Origin: Paenibacillus radicis (ex Gao et al. 2016)
GTDB taxonomy: Bacteria > Bacillota > Bacilli > Paenibacillales > Paenibacillaceae
DNA: 64,000 bases
Assembly: GCF_014641555.1 (NCBI RefSeq)
Contig: NZ_BMHY01000005.1
Span: forward strand, 188,011-252,010
Direction: 5' to 3'
Shown: in pieces, positions 52,589 through 61,691 of the stretch
Position numbering within the stretch: position 1 is the stretch's first letter
How the letters are laid out: each line of letters begins with the position of its first letter
Made by a program: the position numbers and the translations under genes
The notes under the pieces: model-generated
What the model was told of the DNA's origin: nothing
Databases searched by the model: none
Seen by the model: only the letters and a program-made list of their open reading frames with translations

Positions 52589-55000
52589 ATGCAACAACAA
52601 ACAAAATTGCGACCAGCTTCCAAAGGAAAGGGCTACAAGTTGGCGGCATTGGCTGGCGTTATTGCGCTGCTGCTTACTCTCGTTTCTCCAGCGGCCCACA
52701 TATCGGCGCAAGCTGCGAAGACGACACTGGATCTATCGAAGGGGAGCATTAAGATCGGCAATGGAACCGTCACTGGCAAGACGACGGCTGGGGCAGCTGC
52801 GGCCTATAACCAGAACGGCTATGTCATTACAAGCAGCTCTAGTGCTGAGACCGCTAATACGATTACCATTAGCGGCGGAACGAATGTGATCGAGCTTAAA
52901 AACGTTAAAATCAGTACCGGTTATAATGGCGTTGCCCCAATTTCAATTGAAAATACGGGGACGATCGTGGATTTGCAGCTTATCGGTACGAGCATCGTCA
53001 CCTCCGGCAATCCGAAAAAGGCGGCATTTGGCGTAGCCGAAGGAACGGAGCTGACGATTGGTACAGTGGACGGAAGCGACAACCATACATTGATCGCTAA
53101 TGGCTACGGGGGCTACGCAGCTGCAATTGGAGGCAATGAAGGTACAGCTTCCGGCGTTATTACTATTGATGAAGGTACGGTCATTGCCAAGTTTGCCCGC
53201 AGCGGCAACTATGGGGCGGCAATCGGAGGCGGCCAAGGTGGAGCGGGCGGCACAATTGTGATCAACGGCGGCGCGGTTACGGCAGAATCATACGGCGGTT
53301 ATGCTGCAGCTATTGGAGGAGGAAACTCCACTGCCGGCTATAGCGGCAAAGCAACTGAAGTAACGATCAATGGAGGTACTGTTACGACAAAAATTCCGAA
53401 TGCGGCGCCATATGACTCTATTGGCTATGGCAAAGTAGGCTCCGGCTATACGTCGGCGGTGCAGGCATCAACTTCAGTCGTCATTAATGGCGGCAGCATC
53501 GTTAATCGTAATGACAGCAGCAACATTACGGCGCTTCTGTACAAGCGTCAGCCTGTTAATGATGACGGACAGCCCTTATACGCAGCGGGCATCAAGCTGG
53601 AGGACGCGCCTGCAAATGGAACAGCTGTCGATGTCGCGTACGAAGGCGGGAATGTGCGGACGAACACCTTGAACGGCGGTTATGTCTATCTGTTTTTACT
53701 AGCAGGCGCTCATGATGTTGCGATTACACGGGCAGATACAGGGGCGACATATTATGGAACGGTAACGGCGGCGGAAGGTGCAGCCAGCGGTTCGTATATC
53801 GCTGCCACTGCTTCGCGCACGATTAAGAGCATTCCTGTACTTGCCGTTCAAAACGCTGATATCGAGGATACGGACTTAAATGAAGGCAAAGCAAGCGTAC
53901 TCAGCGTTTCTAACTACAATGAAGTTGTGAATACAGGCGGCTATGCGCTTCAAGCGGGTACTGATTATGTTGTGCAGTGGTACAAAGGTGCGACACTAGT
54001 CTCCGGCGATTCGGAAGACGGTTCGAAATTGACGGTTACTCCTCAGACGGGGGATGTATATAAGGCTAAATTTGTAGCGATTTCCGGCGGTAAGGTTATT
54101 GGCTCCTCTTCCTTCTCTGCGGCCAAAACTTCGCTGGGTGCCAAGGATGGTGGCATTTCCGTTCCAAGCGTCCCTGCCAAACTGAGCGTTACTTCTGAGG
54201 CAGAGTTCACGAAGCAGCCAGATCCGACAGCAGGCGCCATTACGTATACGGTAAGGCTAACCTCTGACGACGGTCTGGATACGCCAATCGAGGGCGCTAC
54301 GGTCCGGTTCTATGAGGACGGCTCGAAGAATTTCTACACAAGAGTGACAGGTACGGGAGAAAAAGCAGGCTCGATCAGCTTTACATTCAGCGCTTTATTG
54401 CCAGGCGAGCATTCCATCCGCATTGCTTATGAAGGCGGGAAAGCAAACGGCATTTCCTATCAAGGAGCCAGCTACAGCAAAAGCTTCGCAGTCGTGAAGC
54501 CGGATAAGCCGTCTGGATTTACGACGATTGCAGCCAAGACAGGAACGAAAAACGGAAAAATTTTCGGTGCGGACGAATCCCAGGAATATATCAAATGGAT
54601 TCCTCAAATCGGGAATAATCAGCAAATCTATCCGGTAACAGGCAATGTCATTGATAATTTGGAGCCAAGCCTGTATAGCATCCGCTATAAAGCGTCTTAT
54701 GACGGCGATGTGTATACGCTGGCATCCGACTATCGTTACTTAGTATGGGTTCAAACCGCTCAGTGGACCGTAACTCCGGTCGCTTCAGACTCCGTGGTAT
54801 GGGAGACAGGCGCGGTAGATGTAATTGCTGGCGGCAGTGCGCAATTTTACGTGCATGCACAAGAGGGCTATACGATACAAGCAGGCGATATTCAAGTGAA
54901 GTACGCGAACTATAGCTACGACAGCCAGACGGGACTGCTAAGTCTCGATACCATTACCAGCGATATCCGCATTGCGATTAACGCTACCCGTATCGAATAG
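52589..55000 (+). CDS. Exported beta-helix-like repeat protein without wall anchor
   Basis: About 803 residues. A basic N-terminus (MQQQTKLRPASKGKGYK) and a hydrophobic span LAALAGVIALLLTLVSPAA form a signal peptide. Residues 45-260 contain repeated short beta-turn units ending in IGGG or INGG, for example YAAAIGGGNSTAGYSGKATE and GGTIVINGGAVTAESYGGY, consistent with a right-handed beta-helix like that of Cthe_2159-type carbohydrate-binding proteins (recollection). The C-terminal half holds beta-sandwich-like segments (AGAITYTVRLTSDDG, FSALLPGEHSIRIAYEGG). I choose the fourth-codon ATG (52589), 9 bases from GAGGGG; ATG 52580 is the alternative. It is a paralogue of the next gene but has no SLH domains. 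Confidence 0.7.
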   Translation: MQQQTKLRPASKGKGYKLAALAGVIALLLTLVSPAAHISAQAAKTTLDLSKGSIKIGNGTVTGKTTAGAAAAYNQNGYVITSSSSAETANTITISGGTNVIELKNVKISTGYNGVAPISIENTGTIVDLQLIGTSIVTSGNPKKAAFGVAEGTELTIGTVDGSDNHTLIANGYGGYAAAIGGNEGTASGVITIDEGTVIAKFARSGNYGAAIGGGQGGAGGTIVINGGAVTAESYGGYAAAIGGGNSTAGYSGKATEVTINGGTVTTKIPNAAPYDSIGYGKVGSGYTSAVQASTSVVINGGSIVNRNDSSNITALLYKRQPVNDDGQPLYAAGIKLEDAPANGTAVDVAYEGGNVRTNTLNGGYVYLFLLAGAHDVAITRADTGATYYGTVTAAEGAASGSYIAATASRTIKSIPVLAVQNADIEDTDLNEGKASVLSVSNYNEVVNTGGYALQAGTDYVVQWYKGATLVSGDSEDGSKLTVTPQTGDVYKAKFVAISGGKVIGSSSFSAAKTSLGAKDGGISVPSVPAKLSVTSEAEFTKQPDPTAGAITYTVRLTSDDGLDTPIEGATVRFYEDGSKNFYTRVTGTGEKAGSISFTFSALLPGEHSIRIAYEGGKANGISYQGASYSKSFAVVKPDKPSGFTTIAAKTGTKNGKIFGADESQEYIKWIPQIGNNQQIYPVTGNVIDNLEPSLYSIRYKASYDGDVYTLASDYRYLVWVQTAQWTVTPVASDSVVWETGAVDVIAGGSAQFYVHAQEGYTIQAGDIQVKYANYSYDSQTGLLSLDTITSDIRIAINATRIE

Positions 55001-55039
55001 GCGGGACATCTTTCAAGCATGGAGAGAGGGGCTTTTGCA

Positions 55040-58000
55040 ATGAAAAAGGGGAAATGGCTGCGGCTTGGACTTACGGCTGCCATTATAGTGAATTTGTTTG
55101 CAGCGGCGGTTCCAAACGTTTCTGCTGACGCATTGAAGACGACGCTTGATATTTCCAAGGGCAGCATTACGATCGGCGATGGCACCGTTACGGGGAAAAC
55201 GCCAAGTGGCGGAACGGCTACTTACAATAGCAACGGTTATATTATTACGGGGGCTTCTACCGCAAATGTAGTGACGATAAAAGGCGGGGTGGAGCAGCAT
55301 GTGACGCTGGAGGATGCGTCCATTACCAAATCGACCTCTTCCTATTCTTCTATTCCAACTATCTCAATTGAAGGCAGCGGTACAAAGGTCTATCTGACAC
55401 TAAGCGGTACAAATACGGTGTCCGCCTATAACGGTGCTACTCAAAAGGCAGCGATCAGCGTACCCGAAGGAAGCGAGCTTATTGTCGATACGATTGACGG
55501 TACCGATAGCCATTCGTTGAATGCCGGCAGCTACAGCAGTGCTGCGGTTATTGGGGGCAATGTGAACGAGACCGCCGGCAGCATTACGATCAATAGCGGA
55601 ACGATTGCAGCCGGTTTTAGAACGACCGGCAGCTCAGCCGCTGCAATTGGCGGCGGCAAGGGAGGCGCAGGCGGAAATATCGTCATTAACGGAGGCGTCA
55701 TTACAGCGGAGTCGTATAACGGTACAGCATCGGCGATCGGCGGGGGCGATGTATCCTCGTCTTACCCTGGCAAGACAACGCGTGTCACGATTAATGGAGG
55801 TACAATAACGGCCAAAGTGCCTTCTAATGCAGCGAGCTATTTTTATGATGCTATAGGGACAGGCTACGCATCTACTCCAAACAGGGCGGACAATGTGCAG
55901 AAGACGACCGTTCTTATTAATGGCGGCAATGTGTTCACGAATGGCATTCCTCTCCTCTATGGGAGACAGGCGTTGAACGAAAATGGCCAGACGGTATATG
56001 CCACAGCGGTTAAGGTGGACGCTTCCATCGTTCCTGCGATTGGTACCGCTGTAACTGTTCACTACGGCGGACAGACGCTGAATACTTCCATATTGAGCAA
56101 CGGAACAGTATACCTGTTCCTGCCTGCGGGTACGAGACCGGTGGACATTACGGTTAAACCTGCCGGAAAAACCTACTATGGACAAGTGGTTACTACGACG
56201 TCTACGGCAAATTATCCGAACAGTTCGGCCACGGTTTCCCGTGAGCTGAGCACACTGCCGGTGGTGTCGGTCCAAGCCGAAGTTGAAGGTGATAGCCACT
56301 TTTATTACGGAACGCCAGTTACGCTTTCCGTTACGAATCTGGCTTCTGTCGTGAATAAAGCGGGTTATCCGCTTGTTTATGGTACTGATTATACGGTGGA
56401 ATGGTTTAAAGGAGCGGGGGCAACGCCAGCCGCTATTGCAGGCAACGCCGATCATGCATCGAAGCTGACGATTACGGCATCGTCTGGAGATCTATACAGA
56501 GCCAAGTTTGTTGCCATCTCCTCTGCGGCTTCCAAGCTGGAAACGGGCAATGCGGGAAATTTATCCGCCTCGCTGACCGCAGACTGGCTGAAGAGAACGG
56601 TGAGTTTTACAAATTTACAGGAGCAGTATAGCTTTGGGGAGGAAGGGACGATTGCTGCGGAGCTAAGTGCAGGCAATGACAGCATTACCTTCGGCAGCTC
56701 CGACGAAAGCGTCATTTCTATTCATCCTGTGACAGGGGCATTAACGGCGCATAAGCTAGGCTTTGCAACGCTGACTGCAGCTGTAGCGCAAAATGCGACT
56801 GCGAAGCAATCATCCGCTGTTGTGAGCCGTCTAGTAGAAGTTGTTCCGCTCCATCCGCTTGCTCCCACCCATGTTAGTGCGGTGCCTGGAGACAAGGAGG
56901 CGGTGGTTAGCTTCGCTACTTCCGGCAATCCGGACGGCAGCTTGAACACAGCCTACATGGTTACGGTATGGAACGATGGTGAGCAGGTTAAAACGGTGAA
57001 CGGTGCGTCCAGTCCAATCACAGTAACGGGGCTGGAAAATGGCAAGGCTTATACGTTTACGGTCGTTGCGACCAATGTGACCGGAGATTCTCCGGCATCT
57101 GAGCCGTCGCAAGAGGTCACACCGGTAGCGGCTGAAGTGCCCGCCCAAGTACCAGATCAGCCAACCAACGTAACCGCGGCGGCTGGTGATGGCCAAGCGA
57201 AGATAAGCTTTACCGAACCTGCTTCCAACGGCAGTAGCATTATAGAATACGCCGTTACGGCATGGACTGATGGTGAGGCGTTTAAGACAGTGAAAGGTAC
57301 AGTCGGCCCAATCACCGTAACAGGACTGGAAAATGGCAAGGCCTACACGTTTACGGTCGTTGCAACCAATGCGATTGGGGACTCGCCTGCCTCTGAGTCG
57401 TCGGAAGCAGTGACGCCGGCAGCAGTGGAAACCCCGGGAACACCGGAGCCTGGCGAAGAGACGCCAGCTAATGTGCCCGACAAACCAACGAACGTTACGG
57501 TGACGGCAGGCAATGGTGAGGCGACGGTGGCATTTACTGCTCCGTCAGCTAATGGCAGTGATATCACCTTGTACACGATAACAGCATGGAGCAGCGGAAC
57601 GGCGGTCAAGACAGCGACGGGGACTTCCAGTCCCATCACGGTAACTGGCCTCGTCAACGGAACGGCTTATACGTTTACAGTGGTTGCGAGCAATGGCGTA
57701 GGTGATTCGGCGCCATCTGATGCTTCATTGGCAGTCGTGCCGGAAAGCGGAGGCTCTGGCTCTCCTTCACCATCGCCGTCGCCCGAGTCGTCGCCAACAC
57801 CTTCGCCATCTCCAACACCTTCGTCGCCATCTTCACCATCGGCACCAACAGTGCCAACGGTTCCAGTGGCAACGACAACGGTTGAAAAAGTCATTCCGGC
57901 AAAAGAAAGCGGCGAAGTGAAACTCAATGATGAAGTTTGGGTCATCATTCCAAGCGGAACATCAGATCAGCCAATTCGAATCAAGGTAGAGAAGCTCAAG

Positions 58001-58825
58001 GATAGCACGAATTTGGTACAGCAAGGCCAGAAGCTTGCCAGCCCGATTTTCGAACTGATCAAGGACTTTACCGGAAACTTCACAAAACCGATTACGCTTC
58101 GATTTGCGTTTGATCAGAAGATTTTACAAGATAGAAGTTTAACAGTTGCAGTGTTTTACTATGATGAGACCGCTAAGCAATGGGTTGAAATCGGCGGCGA
58201 TGTAAAGGACGGAATCGTATCAGTACAAGTCGATCATTTCACCAAATTTGCAGTGTTTGCGGTGAGCAAGCCTGTTCAGAAACCGCCCGTTCAGCTCACG
58301 GATATTGCCGGACATTGGGCAGAGCTATCCATCAAGCAGGCAGTAGAACAAGCGCTAATCTCTGGATATCCGGAAGGGGTGTTCAAGCCGAATCAGTCGA
58401 TTACTCGTGCTGAATTCATCGTTGTTCTGGCTAAGGCGCTGAACTGGCAAAATGAAGGCTCTGCTCTTTCATTCGGGGACCAGGATGCCATTGGCGCATG
58501 GGCGAAGAAAGCGGTAGCGCAAGCCGTTGAGTTGAAGGTCATATCTGGATACAACGACGGCAGCTTCCATCCGAACGCGAAAATTACACGCGCGGAAATT
58601 GCGGTAATCATCAGCAGGGCGTTTGGTTTTACGCGAGCAGATGCAGCAGTGGAGGGCGGTTTTGCTGATGCAGGCGCGATTCCGGTCTGGTCTAGAGAAG
58701 CGGTAGAGGCTGCACGGGAGAAAGGTATCATAACGGGACGCAATGGCAATCTGTTTGCTCCTAATGATGATGCGACCCGGGCGGAAGCGGTAGTTCTGTT
58801 GCTGAAGGCATTAGACAGTAAGTAA
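55040..58825 (+). CDS. SLH-anchored beta-helix-like protein with three fibronectin type III domains
   Basis: About 1261 residues starting MKKGKWLRLGLTAAIIVNLF at ATG 55040, with GAGAGGGG 9 bases upstream. After the signal peptide, TTLDISKGSITIGDGTVTGK repeats the start of the upstream protein (TTLDLSKGSIKIGNGTVTGK), and IGGG/INGG units continue to about residue 320. Three FN3 domains lie at about 605-695, 705-800 and 813-900, each with SPITVTGLxNGxAYTFTVVA. A Ser/Pro-rich linker (about 905-945) and a beta domain follow (VIIPSGTSDQPIRIKVEKL), then three SLH repeats from about 1085 (YPEGVFKPNQSITRAEFIVV and similar). It is displayed on the wall and may bind or act on polysaccharide; no catalytic motif is seen. 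Confidence 0.88.
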   Translation: MKKGKWLRLGLTAAIIVNLFAAAVPNVSADALKTTLDISKGSITIGDGTVTGKTPSGGTATYNSNGYIITGASTANVVTIKGGVEQHVTLEDASITKSTSSYSSIPTISIEGSGTKVYLTLSGTNTVSAYNGATQKAAISVPEGSELIVDTIDGTDSHSLNAGSYSSAAVIGGNVNETAGSITINSGTIAAGFRTTGSSAAAIGGGKGGAGGNIVINGGVITAESYNGTASAIGGGDVSSSYPGKTTRVTINGGTITAKVPSNAASYFYDAIGTGYASTPNRADNVQKTTVLINGGNVFTNGIPLLYGRQALNENGQTVYATAVKVDASIVPAIGTAVTVHYGGQTLNTSILSNGTVYLFLPAGTRPVDITVKPAGKTYYGQVVTTTSTANYPNSSATVSRELSTLPVVSVQAEVEGDSHFYYGTPVTLSVTNLASVVNKAGYPLVYGTDYTVEWFKGAGATPAAIAGNADHASKLTITASSGDLYRAKFVAISSAASKLETGNAGNLSASLTADWLKRTVSFTNLQEQYSFGEEGTIAAELSAGNDSITFGSSDESVISIHPVTGALTAHKLGFATLTAAVAQNATAKQSSAVVSRLVEVVPLHPLAPTHVSAVPGDKEAVVSFATSGNPDGSLNTAYMVTVWNDGEQVKTVNGASSPITVTGLENGKAYTFTVVATNVTGDSPASEPSQEVTPVAAEVPAQVPDQPTNVTAAAGDGQAKISFTEPASNGSSIIEYAVTAWTDGEAFKTVKGTVGPITVTGLENGKAYTFTVVATNAIGDSPASESSEAVTPAAVETPGTPEPGEETPANVPDKPTNVTVTAGNGEATVAFTAPSANGSDITLYTITAWSSGTAVKTATGTSSPITVTGLVNGTAYTFTVVASNGVGDSAPSDASLAVVPESGGSGSPSPSPSPESSPTPSPSPTPSSPSSPSAPTVPTVPVATTTVEKVIPAKESGEVKLNDEVWVIIPSGTSDQPIRIKVEKLKDSTNLVQQGQKLASPIFELIKDFTGNFTKPITLRFAFDQKILQDRSLTVAVFYYDETAKQWVEIGGDVKDGIVSVQVDHFTKFAVFAVSKPVQKPPVQLTDIAGHWAELSIKQAVEQALISGYPEGVFKPNQSITRAEFIVVLAKALNWQNEGSALSFGDQDAIGAWAKKAVAQAVELKVISGYNDGSFHPNAKITRAEIAVIISRAFGFTRADAAVEGGFADAGAIPVWSREAVEAAREKGIITGRNGNLFAPNDDATRAEAVVLLLKALDSK

Positions 58826-58844
58826 AGAATATTGATAGGTATAG

Positions 58845-58878
58845 CGGATCGCTCCATTCGTGGGGCGATTCTTTTTTT
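58845..58878 (+). terminator. Terminator after the tandem exported proteins
   Basis: GATCGCTCC pairs with GGGGCGATT around a 6-base loop with one T-G pair, followed by CTTTTTTT. Confidence 0.75.
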
Positions 58879-58967
58879 ATGAGTATGAGGCTGAATTGTT
58901 GTTGATTGACCGCTTCTGTTTCCTTATTATGATAGTGTTCTTATGGAAATAGAGGAGGGAATAAAGT

Positions 58968-59450
58968 TTGGAGACCGACAGGTGTATAATGGTTAAGTTA
59001 CAGCAATCAGATTACGAAGCTATAAAAAAGATTTACACCAATGAAAAGGTTAGAGCTTATTTGGGTGGGGCGATTCCGGAAGATTACACGTTAAATAAGT
59101 TTCAGGACATATTAGAACGCTCAAATAAGGATTCTTTTTATTGGACAGTTCGAACAATTAGTAACGATGAATTTATGGGGTTAGTTTCCTTGGATAAGCA
59201 TAGTGAAGGTGTAAATATAGAGGTTTCATACGAATTTCTCCCCAATTGGTGGGGCAATGGTTATGCAAGTGAAGTTATTACTCGCATACTTAGTTACGCT
59301 CTGAATGAGCTGCATATTTCTAAAGTTATTGCGGAGACACAAACCGCTAATGTCGCTTCTTGCAGGCTTTTAGAGAAGGTAGGCATGAATTTGGAGCGAA
59401 TCGTTCAAAGATATGATGCGGAACAAGCGATATATGCTATTGAAAAATAA
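58968..59450 (+). CDS. GNAT-family N-acetyltransferase, RimJ/RimL-like
   Basis: A 160-residue protein starting at TTG 58968, with GGAGGG 8 bases upstream. The acetyl-CoA motif appears as FLPNWWGNGYASEVITRILS (P-x-W-W-x-x-G-x-A), followed by KVIAETQTANVASCRLLEKV and GMNLERI, the pattern of RimJ/RimL-type acetyltransferases that modify N-termini or antibiotics. GC content appears lower than in the neighbouring SLH gene, suggesting separate acquisition. The acceptor is unknown. Confidence 0.88.
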   Translation: METDRCIMVKLQQSDYEAIKKIYTNEKVRAYLGGAIPEDYTLNKFQDILERSNKDSFYWTVRTISNDEFMGLVSLDKHSEGVNIEVSYEFLPNWWGNGYASEVITRILSYALNELHISKVIAETQTANVASCRLLEKVGMNLERIVQRYDAEQAIYAIEK

Positions 59451-59469
59451 AAGCCGCGTTATGCGGCTT
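59443..59469 (-). terminator. Terminator of the DUF1772-like membrane protein gene
   Basis: AAGCCGC pairs with GCGGCTT over a 5-base loop; on the minus strand it is followed by TTTATTTTTC. On the plus strand it directly follows the acetyltransferase stop and may also serve there weakly. Confidence 0.6.
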
Positions 59470-59497
59470 AAGGCTTATATCAGGATGGAATTGGCAG

Positions 59498-59971
59498 TCA
59501 CGTCATATTCTCCGCCAATTGCAGCGCTACTGCTATCAAAAACAATGCAAAAGCCAAGATCGCCGCAGAGGAGCGAACGATATCTAACAGCGCCCATCGA
59601 CGAATTAATGGCTTCCAATTGCTTGGCGGCGCATCGGGGTGCCAGTCCAACGCCCTTTTATTAATAGGAACGGTGCCGATGATTGTGGTCAAGATGAAGA
59701 TGAGTAAGGCCAGTACTCCTGCGAAACGGAAGCCGAATCCAGCTTCAGTGCCGCTTAGAATGAGCGCGGTAACCCCGGAAATGAAAGCCGGCAGGAAGAT
59801 GGCAGGCACCAGTATACGCAGTCTTCGTATAAGCGCCTGACGGACTCGAATTTGCGACGGTTCGTCAAGCTTGGCCAAGGACACATGCACGCCGTAACGG
59901 ACGACGAATTCCTCTCCGGCCAGAATGCCGATCAGAAACACACTAATGAATGTAAGAATGAGCGAAAACAT
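59498..59971 (-). CDS. DUF1772/anthrone-oxygenase-like membrane protein
   Basis: About 157 residues beginning MFSLILTFISVFLIGILAGE at ATG 59971, with GAGGAGG at 9 bases. Four hydrophobic segments are visible, including ILVPAIFLPAFISGVTALIL, FAGVLALLIFILTTIIGTVP and AAILAFALFLIAVALQ. The conserved stretch VPINKRALDW followed by W-x-x-L-x-x-R-W and VRSSAAILAF is the hallmark of DUF1772. These proteins are linked to anthrone or quinone chemistry in some organisms (recollection); the role here is unproven. A longer frame upstream lacks a ribosome binding site. Confidence 0.7.
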   Translation of the reverse strand: MFSLILTFISVFLIGILAGEEFVVRYGVHVSLAKLDEPSQIRVRQALIRRLRILVPAIFLPAFISGVTALILSGTEAGFGFRFAGVLALLIFILTTIIGTVPINKRALDWHPDAPPSNWKPLIRRWALLDIVRSSAAILAFALFLIAVALQLAENMT

Positions 59972-60092
59972 AAGGGGTATCCTCCTCGGATAGTTGTCGT
60001 CCTCCACAATAACATACAGATATAAATTCAATTTAAACGCATGATTTCAGGTTGTAAGAGTAAGGGGAAGCAGCCGATATACTAACCTTCAT

Positions 60093-60123
60093 GTAAGTAC
60101 CTGTAAAAAATGTGCGTACTTAC
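60093..60123. promoter_or_regulatory. HxlR-type operator before the quinone reductase gene
   Basis: GTAAGTAC (60093-60100) and GTACTTAC (60116-60123) are perfect inverted 8-base arms 15 bases apart. The right arm overlaps a possible -35 (TTACTT, 60120-60125) that lies 17 bases before TATACT (60143-60148). HxlR/YodB-type repressors bind such TACT/AGTA dyads, and an HxlR gene is the next neighbour. Confidence 0.65.
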
Positions 60124-60181
60124 TTATTTGCTAAGGGTATTTTATACTCTACAAATAACAAGATTGGAGGAGAATGAAACT

Positions 60182-60718
60182 TTGAAAACACTAATCATTG
60201 TAGCGCACCCAAACCTGGAGAACTCCGTTATTAATAAGCGTTGGGCAGAAGAGCTTCGTAACTATCCTGAGAAATATACGGTACATGAACTATATAAGGC
60301 TTACCCGGACGGCAAAATCGATGTGGAAAAAGAACAGCAGCTCGTTGAATCGCATTCGAAGCTTGTTTTTCAGTTCCCTTTCTATTGGTTTAACTGTCCG
60401 CCGCTTCTTAAACAATGGTTTGATGATGTCTTTGCATATGGCTGGGCATACGGCTCCAACGGAGGCGATAAACTAAAAGATCGCAAAGTGGGTCTTGCTG
60501 TGTCGGCAGGTATTAGGGAAGAAGATTATAGCGCGGAAGGAAAATACCGCTATACGCTAGAGCAATTATTATATCCTTTCGAAACAACCTTCCATTATTG
60601 CCATGCTGATTATGCTTCATTCTTTGCGTTTTACGGTACTGAAAGCATGCCTAGTGACAACGAGACTGAAATAGAGAAAAGTGCTCAAGATTATGTAAGT
60701 TATATTGATAAGCTGTAA
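60182..60718 (+). CDS. NAD(P)H-dependent quinone oxidoreductase, flavodoxin-like fold
   Basis: About 178 residues. The start is TTG 60182 (LKTLIIVAHPNLENSVINKR) with GGAGGAG 7 to 8 bases upstream. The family features are AHPxxxxS near the N-terminus, the flavin-contacting LVFQFPFYWFNCPPLLKQWF and GWAYGSNGGDKLKDRKVGLA. These match the MdaB/KefF/YwrO family, which performs two-electron reduction of quinones with FMN or FAD and protects against electrophiles. It is convergent with an HxlR regulator and preceded by a dyad, so it is probably induced by quinones or other electrophiles (inference by analogy with YodB/HypR systems). Confidence 0.9.
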   Translation: MKTLIIVAHPNLENSVINKRWAEELRNYPEKYTVHELYKAYPDGKIDVEKEQQLVESHSKLVFQFPFYWFNCPPLLKQWFDDVFAYGWAYGSNGGDKLKDRKVGLAVSAGIREEDYSAEGKYRYTLEQLLYPFETTFHYCHADYASFFAFYGTESMPSDNETEIEKSAQDYVSYIDKL

Positions 60719-60733
60719 TCAACGGGATTGCAC

Positions 60734-60773
60734 AAAAAGAAGGATCTCCTCGTGCGGGAGATCCTTCTTTTTC
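60734..60773. terminator. Bidirectional terminator between quinone reductase and HxlR genes
   Basis: AAAAAGAAGGATCTCC pairs with GGAGATCCTTCTTTTT around a short loop, with T-tracts in both directions. Confidence 0.9.
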
Positions 60774-60797
60774 GATTTCATACGGGGATGACGCCGA

Positions 60798-61142
60798 TTA
60801 CACAGTAGTTAGCTGGTTGTTCACTCCCCAATCGCACATCATATCTAACAATGGAATGAGAGAAAGACCTTGTTCAGATAAAGAATATTCGACTTTGGGA
60901 GGCACCTGAGGAAATTCTTTGCGTACAATAAGGCCGTCTGTCTCCAGCTCTTTTAACGTGAGGCTTAATGTTTTGAAGGGAATCGTACCGATGCTTCGCT
61001 GCAGCTGATTATGCCGCATCACCTTATTTTCGGACAGCCAGTACAAGATGATCATTTTATATTTACCGCCAATTAAGGACAGCGTATAGCCAAATCCAGT
61101 ATCTCTCAGCGCCACACCCGTAGGAACGCAGCTCTCATTCAT
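60798..61142 (-). CDS. HxlR-family transcriptional regulator
   Basis: A 114-residue winged-HTH protein. Seen: YTLSLIGGKYKMIILYWLSE, then MRHNQLQRSIGTIPFKTLSL and TLKELETDGLIVRKEF, PKVEYSLSEQGLSLIPLLDM, the full HxlR pattern. There is a cysteine near the N-terminus (C5), and several YodB-type members sense quinones or diamide through such a cysteine, so thiol sensing is plausible but unproven. The convergent neighbour is a quinone reductase gene and a matching dyad lies in its promoter. The ATG has AGGAGAGTG upstream. Confidence 0.92.
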   Translation of the reverse strand: MNESCVPTGVALRDTGFGYTLSLIGGKYKMIILYWLSENKVMRHNQLQRSIGTIPFKTLSLTLKELETDGLIVRKEFPQVPPKVEYSLSEQGLSLIPLLDMMCDWGVNNQLTTV

Positions 61143-61284
61143 CCGTTACACTCTCCTTTTTAGGATACACAGGATCAAAGTACTCGTGCTCTACATTTTA
61201 CAGGGACTAGTCAGCAGTTGCCAAGCTGATTTCCATTCCATCAATTGTTAGCGAACACCCCAATCCTATGCACTGCACGTAATT

Positions 61285-61468
61285 AAAATGCAAAACTGCA
61301 TTTGAATTGGAGAAAACTAGTCGATATTAGCGCTCAAAATGCAAAAGTACATGTTGAAGGGCTGAAAATCACGGAAATGGCCTCCGATCGCCAATTCAAA
61401 CTGCACTTTTACATTTTGACAGGCAAAATCGGTCATTTTCGGTTCAACAACCTGCACTTTTGCATTTG
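61285..61468. repeat. Four-unit intergenic repeat, two units on each strand
   Basis: The unit is close to AAAATGCAAAAGTGCA followed by a TTGAA-type tail. Two copies are on the plus strand (61285-61310, 61336-61360) and two inverted (61391-61417, 61442-61468). The first and third, and the second and fourth, are complementary over about 25 bases with a few mismatches, so the region could fold or form a cruciform. It lies in a 549-base gene-free interval (61143-61691) and contains no open frame I can support. It may belong to a dispersed intergenic repeat family. Confidence 0.7.
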
Positions 61469-61497
61469 GTTACTATAAATAGAAGGTCGAGAGACTA

Positions 61498-61525
61498 CAC
61501 TCGCAGCTATTGCGGGCTTTTTTTG
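61498..61525 (+). terminator. Short terminator after the intergenic repeat
   Basis: CTCGCA pairs with TGCGGG (one T-G pair) over a 5-base loop, followed by CTTTTTTT. No plus-strand gene precedes it after the terminator at 60734-60773, so a repeat-derived RNA may end here. Confidence 0.5.
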
Positions 61526-61691
61526 CGTCTATAGCAAAGAGGGAGGCCATACCGGGCAAGTTAATGCCTGATTCTTTCCCCTCCGCATCCATGTTTATTT
61601 TACTCACAATAGCCCCATGCTAAAAAAATATTAGCGGTAATGAAAAATATGAGCGTCCTCAGTTGTATTTAAAGTGAAAGGGGGTGCTGAG

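Noticed and set aside
55634..56455. 273-codon open frame on the minus strand
   Set aside because: It is antisense to the repeat region of the SLH beta-helix protein; the repeats of the real gene create long chance frames.
61285..61468. CRISPR array
   Set aside because: Units are few, imperfect and in both orientations with unequal spacing, and no cas genes are present.
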